Shown here: piece after piece, positions 1 through 6,864 of the stretch
Numbering within the stretch: the first letter of the stretch is position 1
Layout: the number at the start of each line of letters is the position of its first letter
NCBI GenBank assembly: GCA_002471575.1
Contig: DKQG01000048.1
Span: 1 to 8,584 of the forward strand
Direction: 5' to 3'
From: Alphaproteobacteria bacterium UBA7314
GTDB taxonomy: Bacteria > Pseudomonadota > Alphaproteobacteria > MPNO01 > UBA830
Length of the DNA stretch: 8,584 bases
Notes under the pieces: model-generated
Database searches by the model: none
What the model saw: only the letters and a program-made list of their open reading frames with translations
What the model was told of the DNA's origin: nothing
Translations under genes and position numbers: made by a program

Positions 1-77
1 TCCATTGTTTCACGTGAAACATCGATTCGGGCTTCAAATTCCTCGGCGGTAAGGGGCGGAGAGGCAGAAGCCGACAT
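1..77 (-). CDS. rsmG: 16S rRNA (guanine-N7) methyltransferase RsmG, N-terminal fragment
   Basis: Only the first 25 codons lie in the window; the gene runs off the left edge. Read on the minus strand, the protein begins MSASASPPLTAEEFEARIDV and continues SRETM. The VSRET segment is the usual N-terminal motif of alphaproteobacterial RsmG (GidB). The family uses SAM to methylate G527 of 16S rRNA in the 530 loop; none of that catalytic domain is visible here. The ATG overlaps the mnmG stop codon by one base (TGATG), so translation is probably coupled to mnmG. Position directly after mnmG is the classical gidA-gidB order. The VSRET codons coincide with a perfect parS site. The assignment rests on gene order plus this short N-terminus. 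Confidence 0.85.
   Translation of the reverse strand, partial: MSASASPPLTAEEFEARIDVSRETM
6..21. promoter_or_regulatory. parS: parS centromere site (ParB-binding), copy 1, inside rsmG
   Basis: The sequence TGTTTCACGTGAAACA is a perfect 16-bp palindrome. It equals the widely conserved chromosomal parS consensus bound by ParB for origin segregation. It lies within the rsmG reading frame, where the minus strand encodes the VSRET residues, so the DNA is both centromere and coding sequence. A second identical copy is at 2017-2032. parS sites typically cluster near parAB and the replication origin, which fits the mnmE-mnmG-rsmG context. Confidence 0.93.
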
Positions 78-1951
78 CAAGCCGCATTGCGGCGGACATG
101 CCGCAGCAAGGCCATAAGGGCGGCGGGAGTCACACCTGGTATCCGGCTTGCCGCACCGAGCGTTTCGGGCTGCGCTGCTCCCAGTTTTTCGCGCATTTCG
201 TTGGAAAGTCCGCCAATAGCGCCGTAGTCGAGATACGCTGGCAGCGACAGGGATTCGTCTTTCCGGAACGCCGCGATATCCGCCTGTTGGCGATCAAGAT
301 ACCCGGCATACAGAGAATCATGCGCGACCTGCTGAAGGATCTCATTATCAATCTCTTGTGTTTGAGGCCAGATCCGCTTCACCGCGTCTATGCCGGCATC
401 GGATTGGGCAAGAAGCCTCAGAGCCGATCGCGCCACGCCGTCCTGCGATACCCGGACACCATTGGCGGCAAGATTCTGTGGTGTTTCTGAGAGACTTTCC
501 AGTTTTGATTTGGCGGCGGATATGGCCGCTATCTTCGCCGCAAAAGTCCGGTGACGTTCGGTCCCGACACAACCTAACGAGAGACCGGCCGGGGTGAGGC
601 GCTGATCAGCATTGTCGGCACGCAAAGTCAGGCGGTATTCGGCGCGCGACGTAAACATGCGATAGGGTTCTGCCGTTCCCCGGGTGACGAGATCGTCAAT
701 CATGACGCCGATATAGGCCTCGGCACGATCCAAGCTGAACGGCTCAGCATCTCCCCCAGCCGCACGTGCGGCATTAAGACCAGCCATTAGACCCTGGGCG
801 GCAGCTTCTTCATAGCCAGTCGTCCCGTTGATCTGGCCCGCCAGATACAGGCCTTTAATCCGGCGCGCTTCCAAGGTGCGCAGAAGTTCGCGCGGATCCA
901 CGAAGTCGTACTCAATCGCATAGCCGGGGCGGACTACGGCGGCGTGTTCCAGACCCGGAATCTTGGCTAAAAATGCACGCTGGATATCCTCGGGCAGGGA
1001 GGTGGATATCCCGTTGGGGTAAACCGTGTCGTCGTCCAACCCCTCAGGTTCCAAGAATATCTGGTGTCGTGTCTTATCCGCAAAGCGCACCACTTTGTCC
1101 TCGATGGATGGACAGTATCGCGGGCCCGTTCCCTCAATCTGGCCGGAATACATGGGCGCCCGTTGTATGTTGTTACGGATCAGATCGTGCACTTTCTCAT
1201 TGGTGTATGTGATATGGCATGCAATCTGGGGTGTATCAATCCGTCTCGTCAAAGTCGAAAAGGGGACGGGCGGATCGTCCCCGGGCTGTACCTCTAGGGC
1301 GGCCCAGTTGATGGTTCTCCCGTCGAGACGGGGCGGTGTCCCCGTTTTGAGCCGGCCGAGCGTGAACCCGCAGGATTCAAGTTTTTCAGATAGCCCCAGT
1401 GACGGTTTTTCGCCAACCCGGCCTGCCGGGATCTTTTGTTCGCCAATATGGATCAAGCCACGCAGGAAAGTGCCCGTGGTCAGCACTACCCGGCCGGCGC
1501 TGAGGGTTTCACCGCCCCCCAGAACCACGCCGGTTACCCGGCGCTTAGCATTTTCTCCGCTGACTGCCAGGTCCTCCACAGCGCCTTCGCGAATGTCGAG
1601 ATTGGGCTGCGCGGCCAGTGCAGCCTGCATCGCGCTGCGATACAGCTTTCGATCCGCCTGGGCGCGGGGGCCCTGAACTGCGGGACCCTTTCGTTTGTTC
1701 AGCACGCGGAACTGAATACCTGCGCGGTCGATGACCCGCCCCATGATACCGTCCAGTGCATCGATCTCGCGCACCAGGTGGCCTTTTCCCAACCCGCCGA
1801 TGGCGGGATTGCAGGACATTTCCCCGATGGTCGCTGCCTTGTGAGTAATCAGCAGCGTCCGCGCGCCCATACGCGCAGACGCGGCGGCCGCTTCGCAGCC
1901 CGCGTGGCCGCCGCCGACAACGATCACATCATAGGTATCAGTGGTTTCCAT
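77..1951 (-). CDS. mnmG: tRNA uridine-5-carboxymethylaminomethyl(34) synthesis enzyme MnmG
   Basis: This is a full-length 624-residue MnmG (GidA), the usual size for the family. With MnmE it installs the carboxymethylaminomethyl group on wobble uridine 34 of certain tRNAs, using FAD, NADH and a methylene-tetrahydrofolate-derived carbon. Visible motifs are the N-terminal FAD Rossmann fingerprint GGGHAG (residues 13-18), CNPAIGGLGKGH (47-58) with Cys47, the first GidA signature GPRYCPSIEDK (276-286) with Cys280, and the second signature AGQINGTTGYEEAAAQG (371-387). The C-terminal helical region ends with RIPGVTPAAL, the part that contacts MnmE and tRNA in the family. The chosen ATG puts the FAD motif at the normal distance from the N-terminus, though no strong Shine-Dalgarno is visible. 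The stop overlaps the rsmG start (TGATG). The 98-bp gap upstream to mnmE contains a parS site. Confidence 0.98.
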   Translation of the reverse strand: METTDTYDVIVVGGGHAGCEAAAASARMGARTLLITHKAATIGEMSCNPAIGGLGKGHLVREIDALDGIMGRVIDRAGIQFRVLNKRKGPAVQGPRAQADRKLYRSAMQAALAAQPNLDIREGAVEDLAVSGENAKRRVTGVVLGGGETLSAGRVVLTTGTFLRGLIHIGEQKIPAGRVGEKPSLGLSEKLESCGFTLGRLKTGTPPRLDGRTINWAALEVQPGDDPPVPFSTLTRRIDTPQIACHITYTNEKVHDLIRNNIQRAPMYSGQIEGTGPRYCPSIEDKVVRFADKTRHQIFLEPEGLDDDTVYPNGISTSLPEDIQRAFLAKIPGLEHAAVVRPGYAIEYDFVDPRELLRTLEARRIKGLYLAGQINGTTGYEEAAAQGLMAGLNAARAAGGDAEPFSLDRAEAYIGVMIDDLVTRGTAEPYRMFTSRAEYRLTLRADNADQRLTPAGLSLGCVGTERHRTFAAKIAAISAAKSKLESLSETPQNLAANGVRVSQDGVARSALRLLAQSDAGIDAVKRIWPQTQEIDNEILQQVAHDSLYAGYLDRQQADIAAFRKDESLSLPAYLDYGAIGGLSNEMREKLGAAQPETLGAASRIPGVTPAALMALLRHVRRNAA

Positions 1952-2016
1952 AACGGCGCGGAATATAAGGTCGCCCCGCCTGGCCGTAAAGGGTGAAGAA
2001 CGATCAGCTCGCGGAT

Positions 2017-2032
2017 TGTTTCACGTGAAACA
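2017..2032. promoter_or_regulatory. parS: parS centromere site (ParB-binding), copy 2, between mnmE and mnmG
   Basis: This is a second perfect copy of the 16-bp palindrome TGTTTCACGTGAAACA, identical to the site at 6-21. It lies in the 98-bp gap between the mnmE stop and the mnmG start, about 65 bp upstream of the mnmG ATG. Being non-coding, its conservation is best explained by ParB binding. It will be transcribed as part of the mnmG leader if mnmE and mnmG are co-transcribed. Confidence 0.93.
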
Positions 2033-2049
2033 CCCCTCCGGCCGTGGTG

Positions 2050-3387
2050 CTATTTGCCGATGCAGAAATCAGAAAAGATCACATCCAGCAAATCGTCGAT
2101 ATCAACATGACCCGTTACACGTCCAATCGCCCGGGCGGCAAGGCGCAGATCCTCTGCGGCGAGCTCCGGTTGGCCGACCGCCGATGCACGGGCCAGGGCG
2201 TCCAGACACTCCGCCAACGCAGTTCGGTGGCGAACACGGGTAAGCGGCGAAGACATCCCTGAACTATCCATGAGATCTACCGCCACTTCTTCAACGTAGG
2301 ACAACAGCTTCGGCAAGCCATCACCGGTCTTTGCCGAAACAAGTAGGGTGTCAAAACCCAGATCGTTCGGATCGAGGCCGCCTTTAAGATCTGTCTTGGT
2401 GACAACGGCCACGGCATTCGACCGATCCAGCAGTTTCCGGCTCGCCTGATCGGGAAGCGCCGTCGCATCGAACAGCACAAGGCAGAGATCGGCATCGACG
2501 GCCCGCCCCAAAGCGCGTTTCACGCCCTCTCGTTCGACGAGATCGCCCGCATCGCGCAGTCCTGCAGTATCGGCCAGCGTTACCGGCCAGCCGCCGAGAT
2601 CCAGATGCACCTCGATCACGTCCCGCGTGGTACCCGCGATGTCGGAAACAATCGCCGCATCGCGGGCGGCCAAGGCATTCAGCAAAGAAGATTTGCCGAC
2701 ATTCGGCGCACCGAGAATAGCAACCTGTAGTCCATCCCGTAGTCGTTCGCCGCGGCGATTGTCGTCCAGAAAAGCGGAAATATCTGATTCAAGCTCGTAA
2801 ATTCCTGCTCTCGCAGCTGTTTCGACATCCGCCGGCAGGTCTTCGTCTGGAAAATCGATCCACGCCTCGGTATGGGCTAGGATATCTATAAGTTTGGCAC
2901 GCCAGGCCTCCAGCCGTTGGGACAGTCCGCCACCGAGCTGTGCCAGCGCCTGTCGGCGCTGAGCATCGGTATCGGCATCGATCAGATCGGCGATCGCCTC
3001 CGCCTCTGTCAGGTCAATTTTTCCCGCCAGAAATGCGCGCTTGGAAAACTCGCCCGGTTCCGCAGGACGGAGGCCCGGAAGCGCGGAGAGCGCCGTCGCT
3101 ATAGCGTCTGCCGTCGCTCGCCCACCATGCACATGGAGTTCAGCGACATCCTCACCGGTAAAACTCGCGGGGCCCGGAAACCATACAGACAACCCGTCGT
3201 CGAGGGCGATACCGGTGGCCGGATCCACCATACGGCACCGTATAGTGCGCCTCGGTGGAGGAAGCGCGGATCGTTCCGAGACCGCCGTCAGCGCTTCGCC
3301 CGCAGACGGCCCAGAGATCCGGAAGATAGCCACACCGGCGCGGCCGGGCGCTGTCGCCAAGGCAAATATGGTATCAGCCAACGTCAT
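2050..3387 (-). CDS. mnmE: tRNA modification GTPase MnmE
   Basis: MnmE (TrmE/ThdF) of 445 residues is the GTPase partner of MnmG in wobble-uridine modification. The N-terminal formyl-tetrahydrofolate-binding domain covers roughly residues 1-118 and includes FTGEDVAELHVHGG (76-89). The G domain sits within the helical domain: P-loop GAPNVGKS (226-233), switch I TTRD (253-256), DTAG (273-276), the G4 motif TKTD (330-333, in place of the common NKxD), and SAK (351-353). The protein ends with the diagnostic FCIGK, whose Cys442 is the conserved C-terminal cysteine implicated in the reaction. The start ATG gives the canonical DTIFALATAPGRAGVA N-terminus; no good Shine-Dalgarno is seen, so coupling to the upstream DUF6489 gene, 45 bp away on the same strand, is possible. 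Confidence 0.98.
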   Translation of the reverse strand: MTLADTIFALATAPGRAGVAIFRISGPSAGEALTAVSERSALPPPRRTIRCRMVDPATGIALDDGLSVWFPGPASFTGEDVAELHVHGGRATADAIATALSALPGLRPAEPGEFSKRAFLAGKIDLTEAEAIADLIDADTDAQRRQALAQLGGGLSQRLEAWRAKLIDILAHTEAWIDFPDEDLPADVETAARAGIYELESDISAFLDDNRRGERLRDGLQVAILGAPNVGKSSLLNALAARDAAIVSDIAGTTRDVIEVHLDLGGWPVTLADTAGLRDAGDLVEREGVKRALGRAVDADLCLVLFDATALPDQASRKLLDRSNAVAVVTKTDLKGGLDPNDLGFDTLLVSAKTGDGLPKLLSYVEEVAVDLMDSSGMSSPLTRVRHRTALAECLDALARASAVGQPELAAEDLRLAARAIGRVTGHVDIDDLLDVIFSDFCIGK

Positions 3388-3432
3388 TCAGGCATGTATC
3401 CGCTTTATGCAACCTTTGGGCAGGTCGCAGGC

Positions 3433-3678
3433 CTAGCCTTTGCCGCCCTGTGCCTTGGCAAACTGTTCCATGAAAGCCTTCTGGATATCGCCAAAGCCCT
3501 GGACGCCGGCAGACATCCATTGCTCCATCAATTTGCCCGCATCCATTTCCTGCGCCATCTCGCCGGCCTGTTTGGTAAGCTCTTTGACGAACGCATCATT
3601 TACTGGAGACACATCAGGCAGCCCGAAAAACCGACGCGCTTCCTCCGGCGTGCAATCGATATCAAATGATATTTTCAT
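3433..3678 (-). CDS. DUF6489-like small protein
   Basis: This 81-residue protein begins MKISFDIDCTPEEARRFFGL followed by PDV, a pattern I recognise from DUF6489 proteins of Alphaproteobacteria; the function is unknown. The first half resembles a short beta strand followed by the conserved CTPEEARRFFGLPDV stretch. The remainder looks like amphipathic helices rich in Met, Gln and Ala, ending in a flexible GGKG tail. It has no signal peptide or membrane segment. The ATG at 3678 is chosen over an in-frame upstream start nine codons earlier because an excellent Shine-Dalgarno, AAAGGAGT, sits 5 nt before it. It lies 45 bp upstream of mnmE on the same strand and is probably co-transcribed with it, while the DUF255 gene is divergent on the other side. 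The family name is a recollection, not a search result. Confidence 0.8.
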   Translation of the reverse strand: MKISFDIDCTPEEARRFFGLPDVSPVNDAFVKELTKQAGEMAQEMDAGKLMEQWMSAGVQGFGDIQKAFMEQFAKAQGGKG

Positions 3679-3683
3679 TGTTG

Positions 3684-3691
3684 ACTCCTTT
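3684..3691 (-). promoter_or_regulatory. Shine-Dalgarno sequence of the DUF6489 gene
   Basis: AAAGGAGT on the minus strand is a near-perfect complement to the 3' end of 16S rRNA. It ends 5 nt before the ATG at 3678 and decides that start over the longer in-frame alternative. It is the strongest ribosome binding site among the complete genes here. Confidence 0.75.
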
Positions 3692-3714
3692 GTGCCGTAC
3701 CGCAACTACTGTAT

Positions 3715-3744
3715 CACATACACTGGCGTCGCCACGTTGCGCAA
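3715..3744 (-). promoter_or_regulatory. candidate promoter for DUF6489-mnmE
   Basis: Within the 99-bp gap between the divergent DUF6489 and DUF255 genes, the minus strand has TTGCGC (3739-3744) and TATGTG (3715-3720) separated by 18 bp. These would be the -35 and -10 of a housekeeping promoter firing toward DUF6489. Both are partial matches, so this is a weak call. I found no convincing promoter for the plus-strand DUF255 gene in the same gap. Confidence 0.25.
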
Positions 3745-3777
3745 ATAGCGGCCAGTTACCCGAACAGAAGGTCCGGC

Positions 3778-5820
3778 ATGTCTCAAAACCGCCTTTCCGA
3801 AGAAACCAGCCCTTACTTGCTGCAGCATGCCGACAATCCGGTCCACTGGCACGGCTGGGACCCGGACGCGCTTGCCGCCGCAAAAACGCAGGACAAGCCA
3901 ATCCTGTTATCGGTCGGCTATGCTGCCTGCCACTGGTGTCATGTAATGGCGCATGAAAGCTTCGAAGACGAAGCAATCGCAGCGCAGATGAACGACCTGT
4001 ATATTAACGTGAAAGTCGACCGCGAAGAACGTCCCGATATCGACACCATCTACCAGCATGCGCTTCAGCTTCTGGGGCAGCATGGCGGCTGGCCACTGAC
4101 CATGTTTCTGACGCCTGACGGAAAGCCGTTCTGGGGCGGCACTTATTTCCCCCCGGATTCGAGGTACGGACGACCAGGCTTTCCGCAGGTACTTTCGGCT
4201 ATCTCGGACTACTGGTATGAGAAACGGGACAAGGCCCTCGAAACCGCTCAGGCCCTGAACAAGGGGTTGCAAAAAGTCTGGACCCCCGAGAAAGCAGAGA
4301 CCGGGGTCAATGGTATCGCGCTTGCCGTTAACGACCAGGCGGCAGCTCATCTAGCCCGGGAGTTCGACATGGTCGACGGCGGTTTCGGACAGGCGCCGAA
4401 ATTTCCAAATCCGTCCATACACGAACTGGTGTGGCGATCTTATCTGCGCACGGGAAACGAAACCCAGCGCGATGCGGTGCTGGTCTCCCTGACCAAAATG
4501 TCCCAAGGCGGTATATACGACCACTTGGGCGGTGGATACGCCCGGTATTCGACGGATTCCATTTGGCTCGCCCCGCATTTTGAAAAAATGCTCTACGACA
4601 ATGCTCAGATTGTCGATCTGCTGGTCTGGGCCTGGCAGGACACGGGTAATCCGCTGTTCGCCCAGCGGGTGGAGGAGACGATAGACTGGTGCCTGCGAGA
4701 GATGATCGCGCCGACAGACGACACTATCGGCAATCCGTTCGCCGCCACCTACGACGCCGATTCAGAAGGCGAGGAAGGCAAGTTCTACGTATGGTCGACT
4801 TCCGAAATCACCGACGTCCTTGGCGACGGTGCTGACACCGTTCTGTTCAAAACAATCTACAACGTATCGGCAGAAGGAAACTGGGAAGGGCGTAACATCC
4901 TCAACCGGATCGCACACGCGGAGCTGCTCGACGATGCGCAGGAAGCGACGCTTGCGGCGGCCCGTGAAAAGCTGCTGGCAGCGCGCAACGACCGCATCTG
5001 GCCGGGCTGGGACGACAAGGTTCTTGCCGACTGGAACGGAATGATGATCGCTGCCATGGCAAACGCCGCCTGCGTATTCGGCAAGCCCGACTGGCTGGAC
5101 GCGGCGGTGTCGGCGTTCGCATTCATCCGCGACCGCATGCAATCAGAAGGGCGGCTGCTGCATTCATTCCGGGCCGGCAAGCTAAAACACGCGGCAACGC
5201 TGGATGATTATGCCAATATGACCCGCGCCGCGGTCAGCCTCCACGAAGCGACCGGCAATGCAGACTACATCGACACCGCGCGGAGTTGGATCGGCGTCCT
5301 CGATACCCATTTCTGGGACGCGGATCGTGGCGGATACTTCTTTACCGCCGACGACGCCGAGGCTCTGATCATCCGCACCAAATCTGTTGCCGACAATGCG
5401 ACACCCGCCGGCAACAGCATCATAGCCGCAACGCTTGCCCGGCTCCATTATCTTACCGGCGAGGACGCCTACCGCACCCGGGCCGAAGAAATTTTCACGG
5501 CCTTTGCCGGAGAAGTGTCGAAAAATTTCCTTACTTTCACCGGGCTGCTATGCGCCAATGAAATTCTTCAGCGTTGCGCCCAAGTGGTGATTATCGGCGA
5601 CCGGAATGACAAGGATGCCAATGCGCTCTTAGACACCGTGTGGAAGACGCCCAATATGAACAAGTTGATCCAGCGCATCGCGCCGGACGAAGCTCTGCCT
5701 GATGGACATCCTGCCACCGGCAAATGGCAGGAGGGCGGGCGGGCCACTGCCTTTGTTTGCATCGGACAGACTTGTTCTCTACCGCTAACAACTCCCGCGG
5801 CTCTTCGCAACGCTCTCTAG
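3778..5820 (+). CDS. DUF255 thioredoxin-domain protein (YyaL/SPATA20 family)
   Basis: This 680-residue protein has the usual full length for its family. The N-terminal thioredoxin-like DUF255 domain occupies about residues 1-165. It contains the signature SPYLLQHADNPVHWHGW (11-27), the redox-type motif CHWCHVM with Cys51 and Cys54, then VDREERPDID (80-89) and GGWPLTMFLTPDGKPFWGGT (103-122). The larger C-terminal part resembles a six-hairpin glycosidase (alpha/alpha toroid) fold, with conserved blocks GGGYARYSTD (251-260), WLAPHFEKMLYDNAQ (263-277), DADSEGEEGKFYVW (326-339) and DDKVLADWNGMMIAA (412-426). No signal peptide is visible, so it is probably cytoplasmic. The catalytic activity of the family is not established; homologues range from bacteria to the mammalian spermatogenesis protein SPATA20. 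The start is supported by AGAAGG 6 nt upstream. It is divergent from DUF6489-mnmE. Confidence 0.95.
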   Translation: MSQNRLSEETSPYLLQHADNPVHWHGWDPDALAAAKTQDKPILLSVGYAACHWCHVMAHESFEDEAIAAQMNDLYINVKVDREERPDIDTIYQHALQLLGQHGGWPLTMFLTPDGKPFWGGTYFPPDSRYGRPGFPQVLSAISDYWYEKRDKALETAQALNKGLQKVWTPEKAETGVNGIALAVNDQAAAHLAREFDMVDGGFGQAPKFPNPSIHELVWRSYLRTGNETQRDAVLVSLTKMSQGGIYDHLGGGYARYSTDSIWLAPHFEKMLYDNAQIVDLLVWAWQDTGNPLFAQRVEETIDWCLREMIAPTDDTIGNPFAATYDADSEGEEGKFYVWSTSEITDVLGDGADTVLFKTIYNVSAEGNWEGRNILNRIAHAELLDDAQEATLAAAREKLLAARNDRIWPGWDDKVLADWNGMMIAAMANAACVFGKPDWLDAAVSAFAFIRDRMQSEGRLLHSFRAGKLKHAATLDDYANMTRAAVSLHEATGNADYIDTARSWIGVLDTHFWDADRGGYFFTADDAEALIIRTKSVADNATPAGNSIIAATLARLHYLTGEDAYRTRAEEIFTAFAGEVSKNFLTFTGLLCANEILQRCAQVVIIGDRNDKDANALLDTVWKTPNMNKLIQRIAPDEALPDGHPATGKWQEGGRATAFVCIGQTCSLPLTTPAALRNAL

Positions 5821-5901
5821 ACTTCCACCTTTTTGACCCCGATCAAGGCGCGCTCCGAGGATGCCGCGACAACGTGTCCGCACACTGGACGGAAGATCGA
5901 C

Positions 5902-6054
5902 ATGACCAGTGATCTGAAGCGTCTAGTCGAGACACAAAGGCGCAACAAATCCGCCTACTATTTGCGGCTCCGCGAAATGCGTAACCGCGGAGTATCTCTA
6001 GCCACTAACGACCTTGCTCGACGCACTGAAACAGAAAAATGCAGCAAAAATTAA
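5902..6054 (+). CDS. possible small basic protein, 50 residues
   Basis: I do not recognise this protein. A 50-residue frame starts at an ATG preceded by GGAAG with 6-nt spacing. The product is MTSDLKRLVETQRRNKSAYY followed by a further basic stretch, with 13 Lys/Arg against 6 Asp/Glu. The first 30 residues look like a continuous amphipathic helix that could bind nucleic acid, but no named motif is present. The codon bias is good in the first half and poorer (more A/T at third positions) in the last 20 codons. It lies 81 bp after the DUF255 gene on the same strand and stops 31 bp before the convergent GST gene ends. An in-frame TTG at 5833 could extend it by 23 residues, but it has no ribosome binding site. 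It may be a genuine small gene or chance. Confidence 0.4.
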   Translation: MTSDLKRLVETQRRNKSAYYLRLREMRNRGVSLATNDLARRTETEKCSKN

Positions 6055-6085
6055 GCGGCACGCGACAACTGACTTTAAAAAGGGT

Positions 6086-6790
6086 TTATCGCCGGGGCGG
6101 CATGTTCAGGCCTTTTTTGACGGCTGGGCGAGAAAGAATTCGGTTGCACCAGTCTACCACGTTTTCAAAGCCATTGAGATCGAGATCGTCGCCAGCGTCA
6201 TACGTGTTGGTCAGCGTCCGCACCCAGGGGGCAGTCGCAATGTCGGCTATGGTGTAGTCTCCGCCCATAATGAAATCGCGATCGGAAAGCCGGTCGTCAA
6301 GTACGCCCAGCAAGCGTTTTGCCTCGCTCATGTATCGGTCGGTCGGATACAGATCGGTGATTTTTTCAGCTGCGAATTTATAGAAGTGGCCGAGCTGACC
6401 GAACATTGGGCCAACACCCCCCATCTGGAACATCAGCCACTGCAGGCATTCGTATCGCGCTACCGGATCGGTCGACATGAACTTACCGGTCTTTTCCGCT
6501 AGGTAAATCAGGATAGCGCCGCTCTCCCATAACGGCATAGGTTTGCCGCCGGGTCCGTCGGGATCGATCATGGCGGGGATCTTGTTGTTGGGATTGAGCG
6601 ACAAGAATTCCGGCGTCATCTGGTCGTCCGATCCAAACGACACTAGGTGCGCTTCGTACGGAAGTCCGGTTTCTTCGAGCATTATCGACGCTTTCACCCC
6701 GTTAGGCGTCGGCAGAGAATACAACTGTATCCGATCGGGGTTTTGGGCGGGCCAGCGCTTGGTGATTTCAAAGACAGAAAGTTCGCTCAT
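6086..6790 (-). CDS. glutathione S-transferase, YfcG/YghU-like disulfide oxidoreductase
   Basis: A 234-residue cytosolic GST of the Nu-class type represented by E. coli YfcG and YghU. These bind two glutathiones and act mainly as disulfide-bond reductases. The thioredoxin-fold N-domain contains LYSLPTPNGVKASIMLEE (23-40), where Thr28 and Asn30 match the residues that YfcG-type enzymes use instead of a catalytic Tyr, Ser or Cys. It also has NPNNKIPA (66-73) with the cis-proline, and ESGAILIYLAEKTG (89-102), which binds the glutathione gamma-glutamyl group. The helical C-domain carries the YfcG-like block GGVGPMFGQLGHF (124-136) and the N-capping segment YTIADIATAPW (179-189). The start has only a weak ribosome binding site. 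A terminator for the upstream ceramidase-like gene lies just before it, so it probably has its own promoter. Confidence 0.93.
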   Translation of the reverse strand: MSELSVFEITKRWPAQNPDRIQLYSLPTPNGVKASIMLEETGLPYEAHLVSFGSDDQMTPEFLSLNPNNKIPAMIDPDGPGGKPMPLWESGAILIYLAEKTGKFMSTDPVARYECLQWLMFQMGGVGPMFGQLGHFYKFAAEKITDLYPTDRYMSEAKRLLGVLDDRLSDRDFIMGGDYTIADIATAPWVRTLTNTYDAGDDLDLNGFENVVDWCNRILSRPAVKKGLNMPPRR

Positions 6791-6817
6791 GTCGGGTGCT
6801 CATATCGGTTGCGAGGG

Positions 6818-6856
6818 AATAAAGTCGGGTACCCCTATTTTGTAGAGGCAGCCGAC
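6818..6856 (-). terminator. rho-independent terminator after the ceramidase-like gene
   Basis: On the minus strand, four bases after the TGA of the ceramidase-like gene, there is a 33-base hairpin. Its two 14-base arms are GTCGGCTGCCTCTA and TAGGGGTACCCGAC, around the loop CAAAA. The arms pair with one C-C mismatch and two G-U wobbles. The run TTTATT follows directly. Stem plus T-tract in this orientation marks an intrinsic terminator for minus-strand transcription; the plus-strand reading lacks a T-tract. Confidence 0.75.
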
Positions 6857-6864
6857 GGGGTCAA
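6837..6864 (-). promoter_or_regulatory. candidate promoter for the GST gene, inside the terminator
   Basis: The minus strand has TTGACC (6859-6864, five of six matches to the -35 consensus) and CAAAAT (6837-6842, four of six matches to the -10) with a 16-bp spacer. The -35 overlaps the TGA stop of the ceramidase-like gene and the -10 overlaps the terminator loop. Transcription would begin near 6830, leaving a leader of about 40 nt before the GST ATG. Only 27 nt separate the terminator T-tract from that ATG, so a promoter is expected around here. Confidence 0.4.

Noticed and set aside
759..772. Palindrome GCCGCACGTGCGGC with a CACGTG core, as a third parS site
   Set aside because: It matches parS only in the central six bases; the TGTTT/AAACA flanks are absent. 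It is explained by alanine/arginine codons of mnmG.
1026..1676. A 216-residue plus-strand open frame antisense to mnmG
   Set aside because: It is a GC-rich shadow of a certain gene, with no ribosome binding site and no family resemblance.
1941..2243. A plus-strand frame containing LFHVKH across the parS site
   Set aside because: The FHVKH peptide is just the parS palindrome translated in one frame; the rest is antisense to mnmG and mnmE ends.
2917..3669. A 250-residue plus-strand open frame antisense to mnmE and the DUF6489 gene
   Set aside because: It spans two well-supported minus-strand genes and their gap, and its translation is low-complexity and Arg-rich as in antisense shadows.
5999..6085. 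A frameshift that would join the 50-residue protein to a Lys-rich frame (LLDALKQKNAAKIKRHA)
   Set aside because: The alternative frame has no stop before it runs antisense into the GST gene, while the original frame ends cleanly at 6054.
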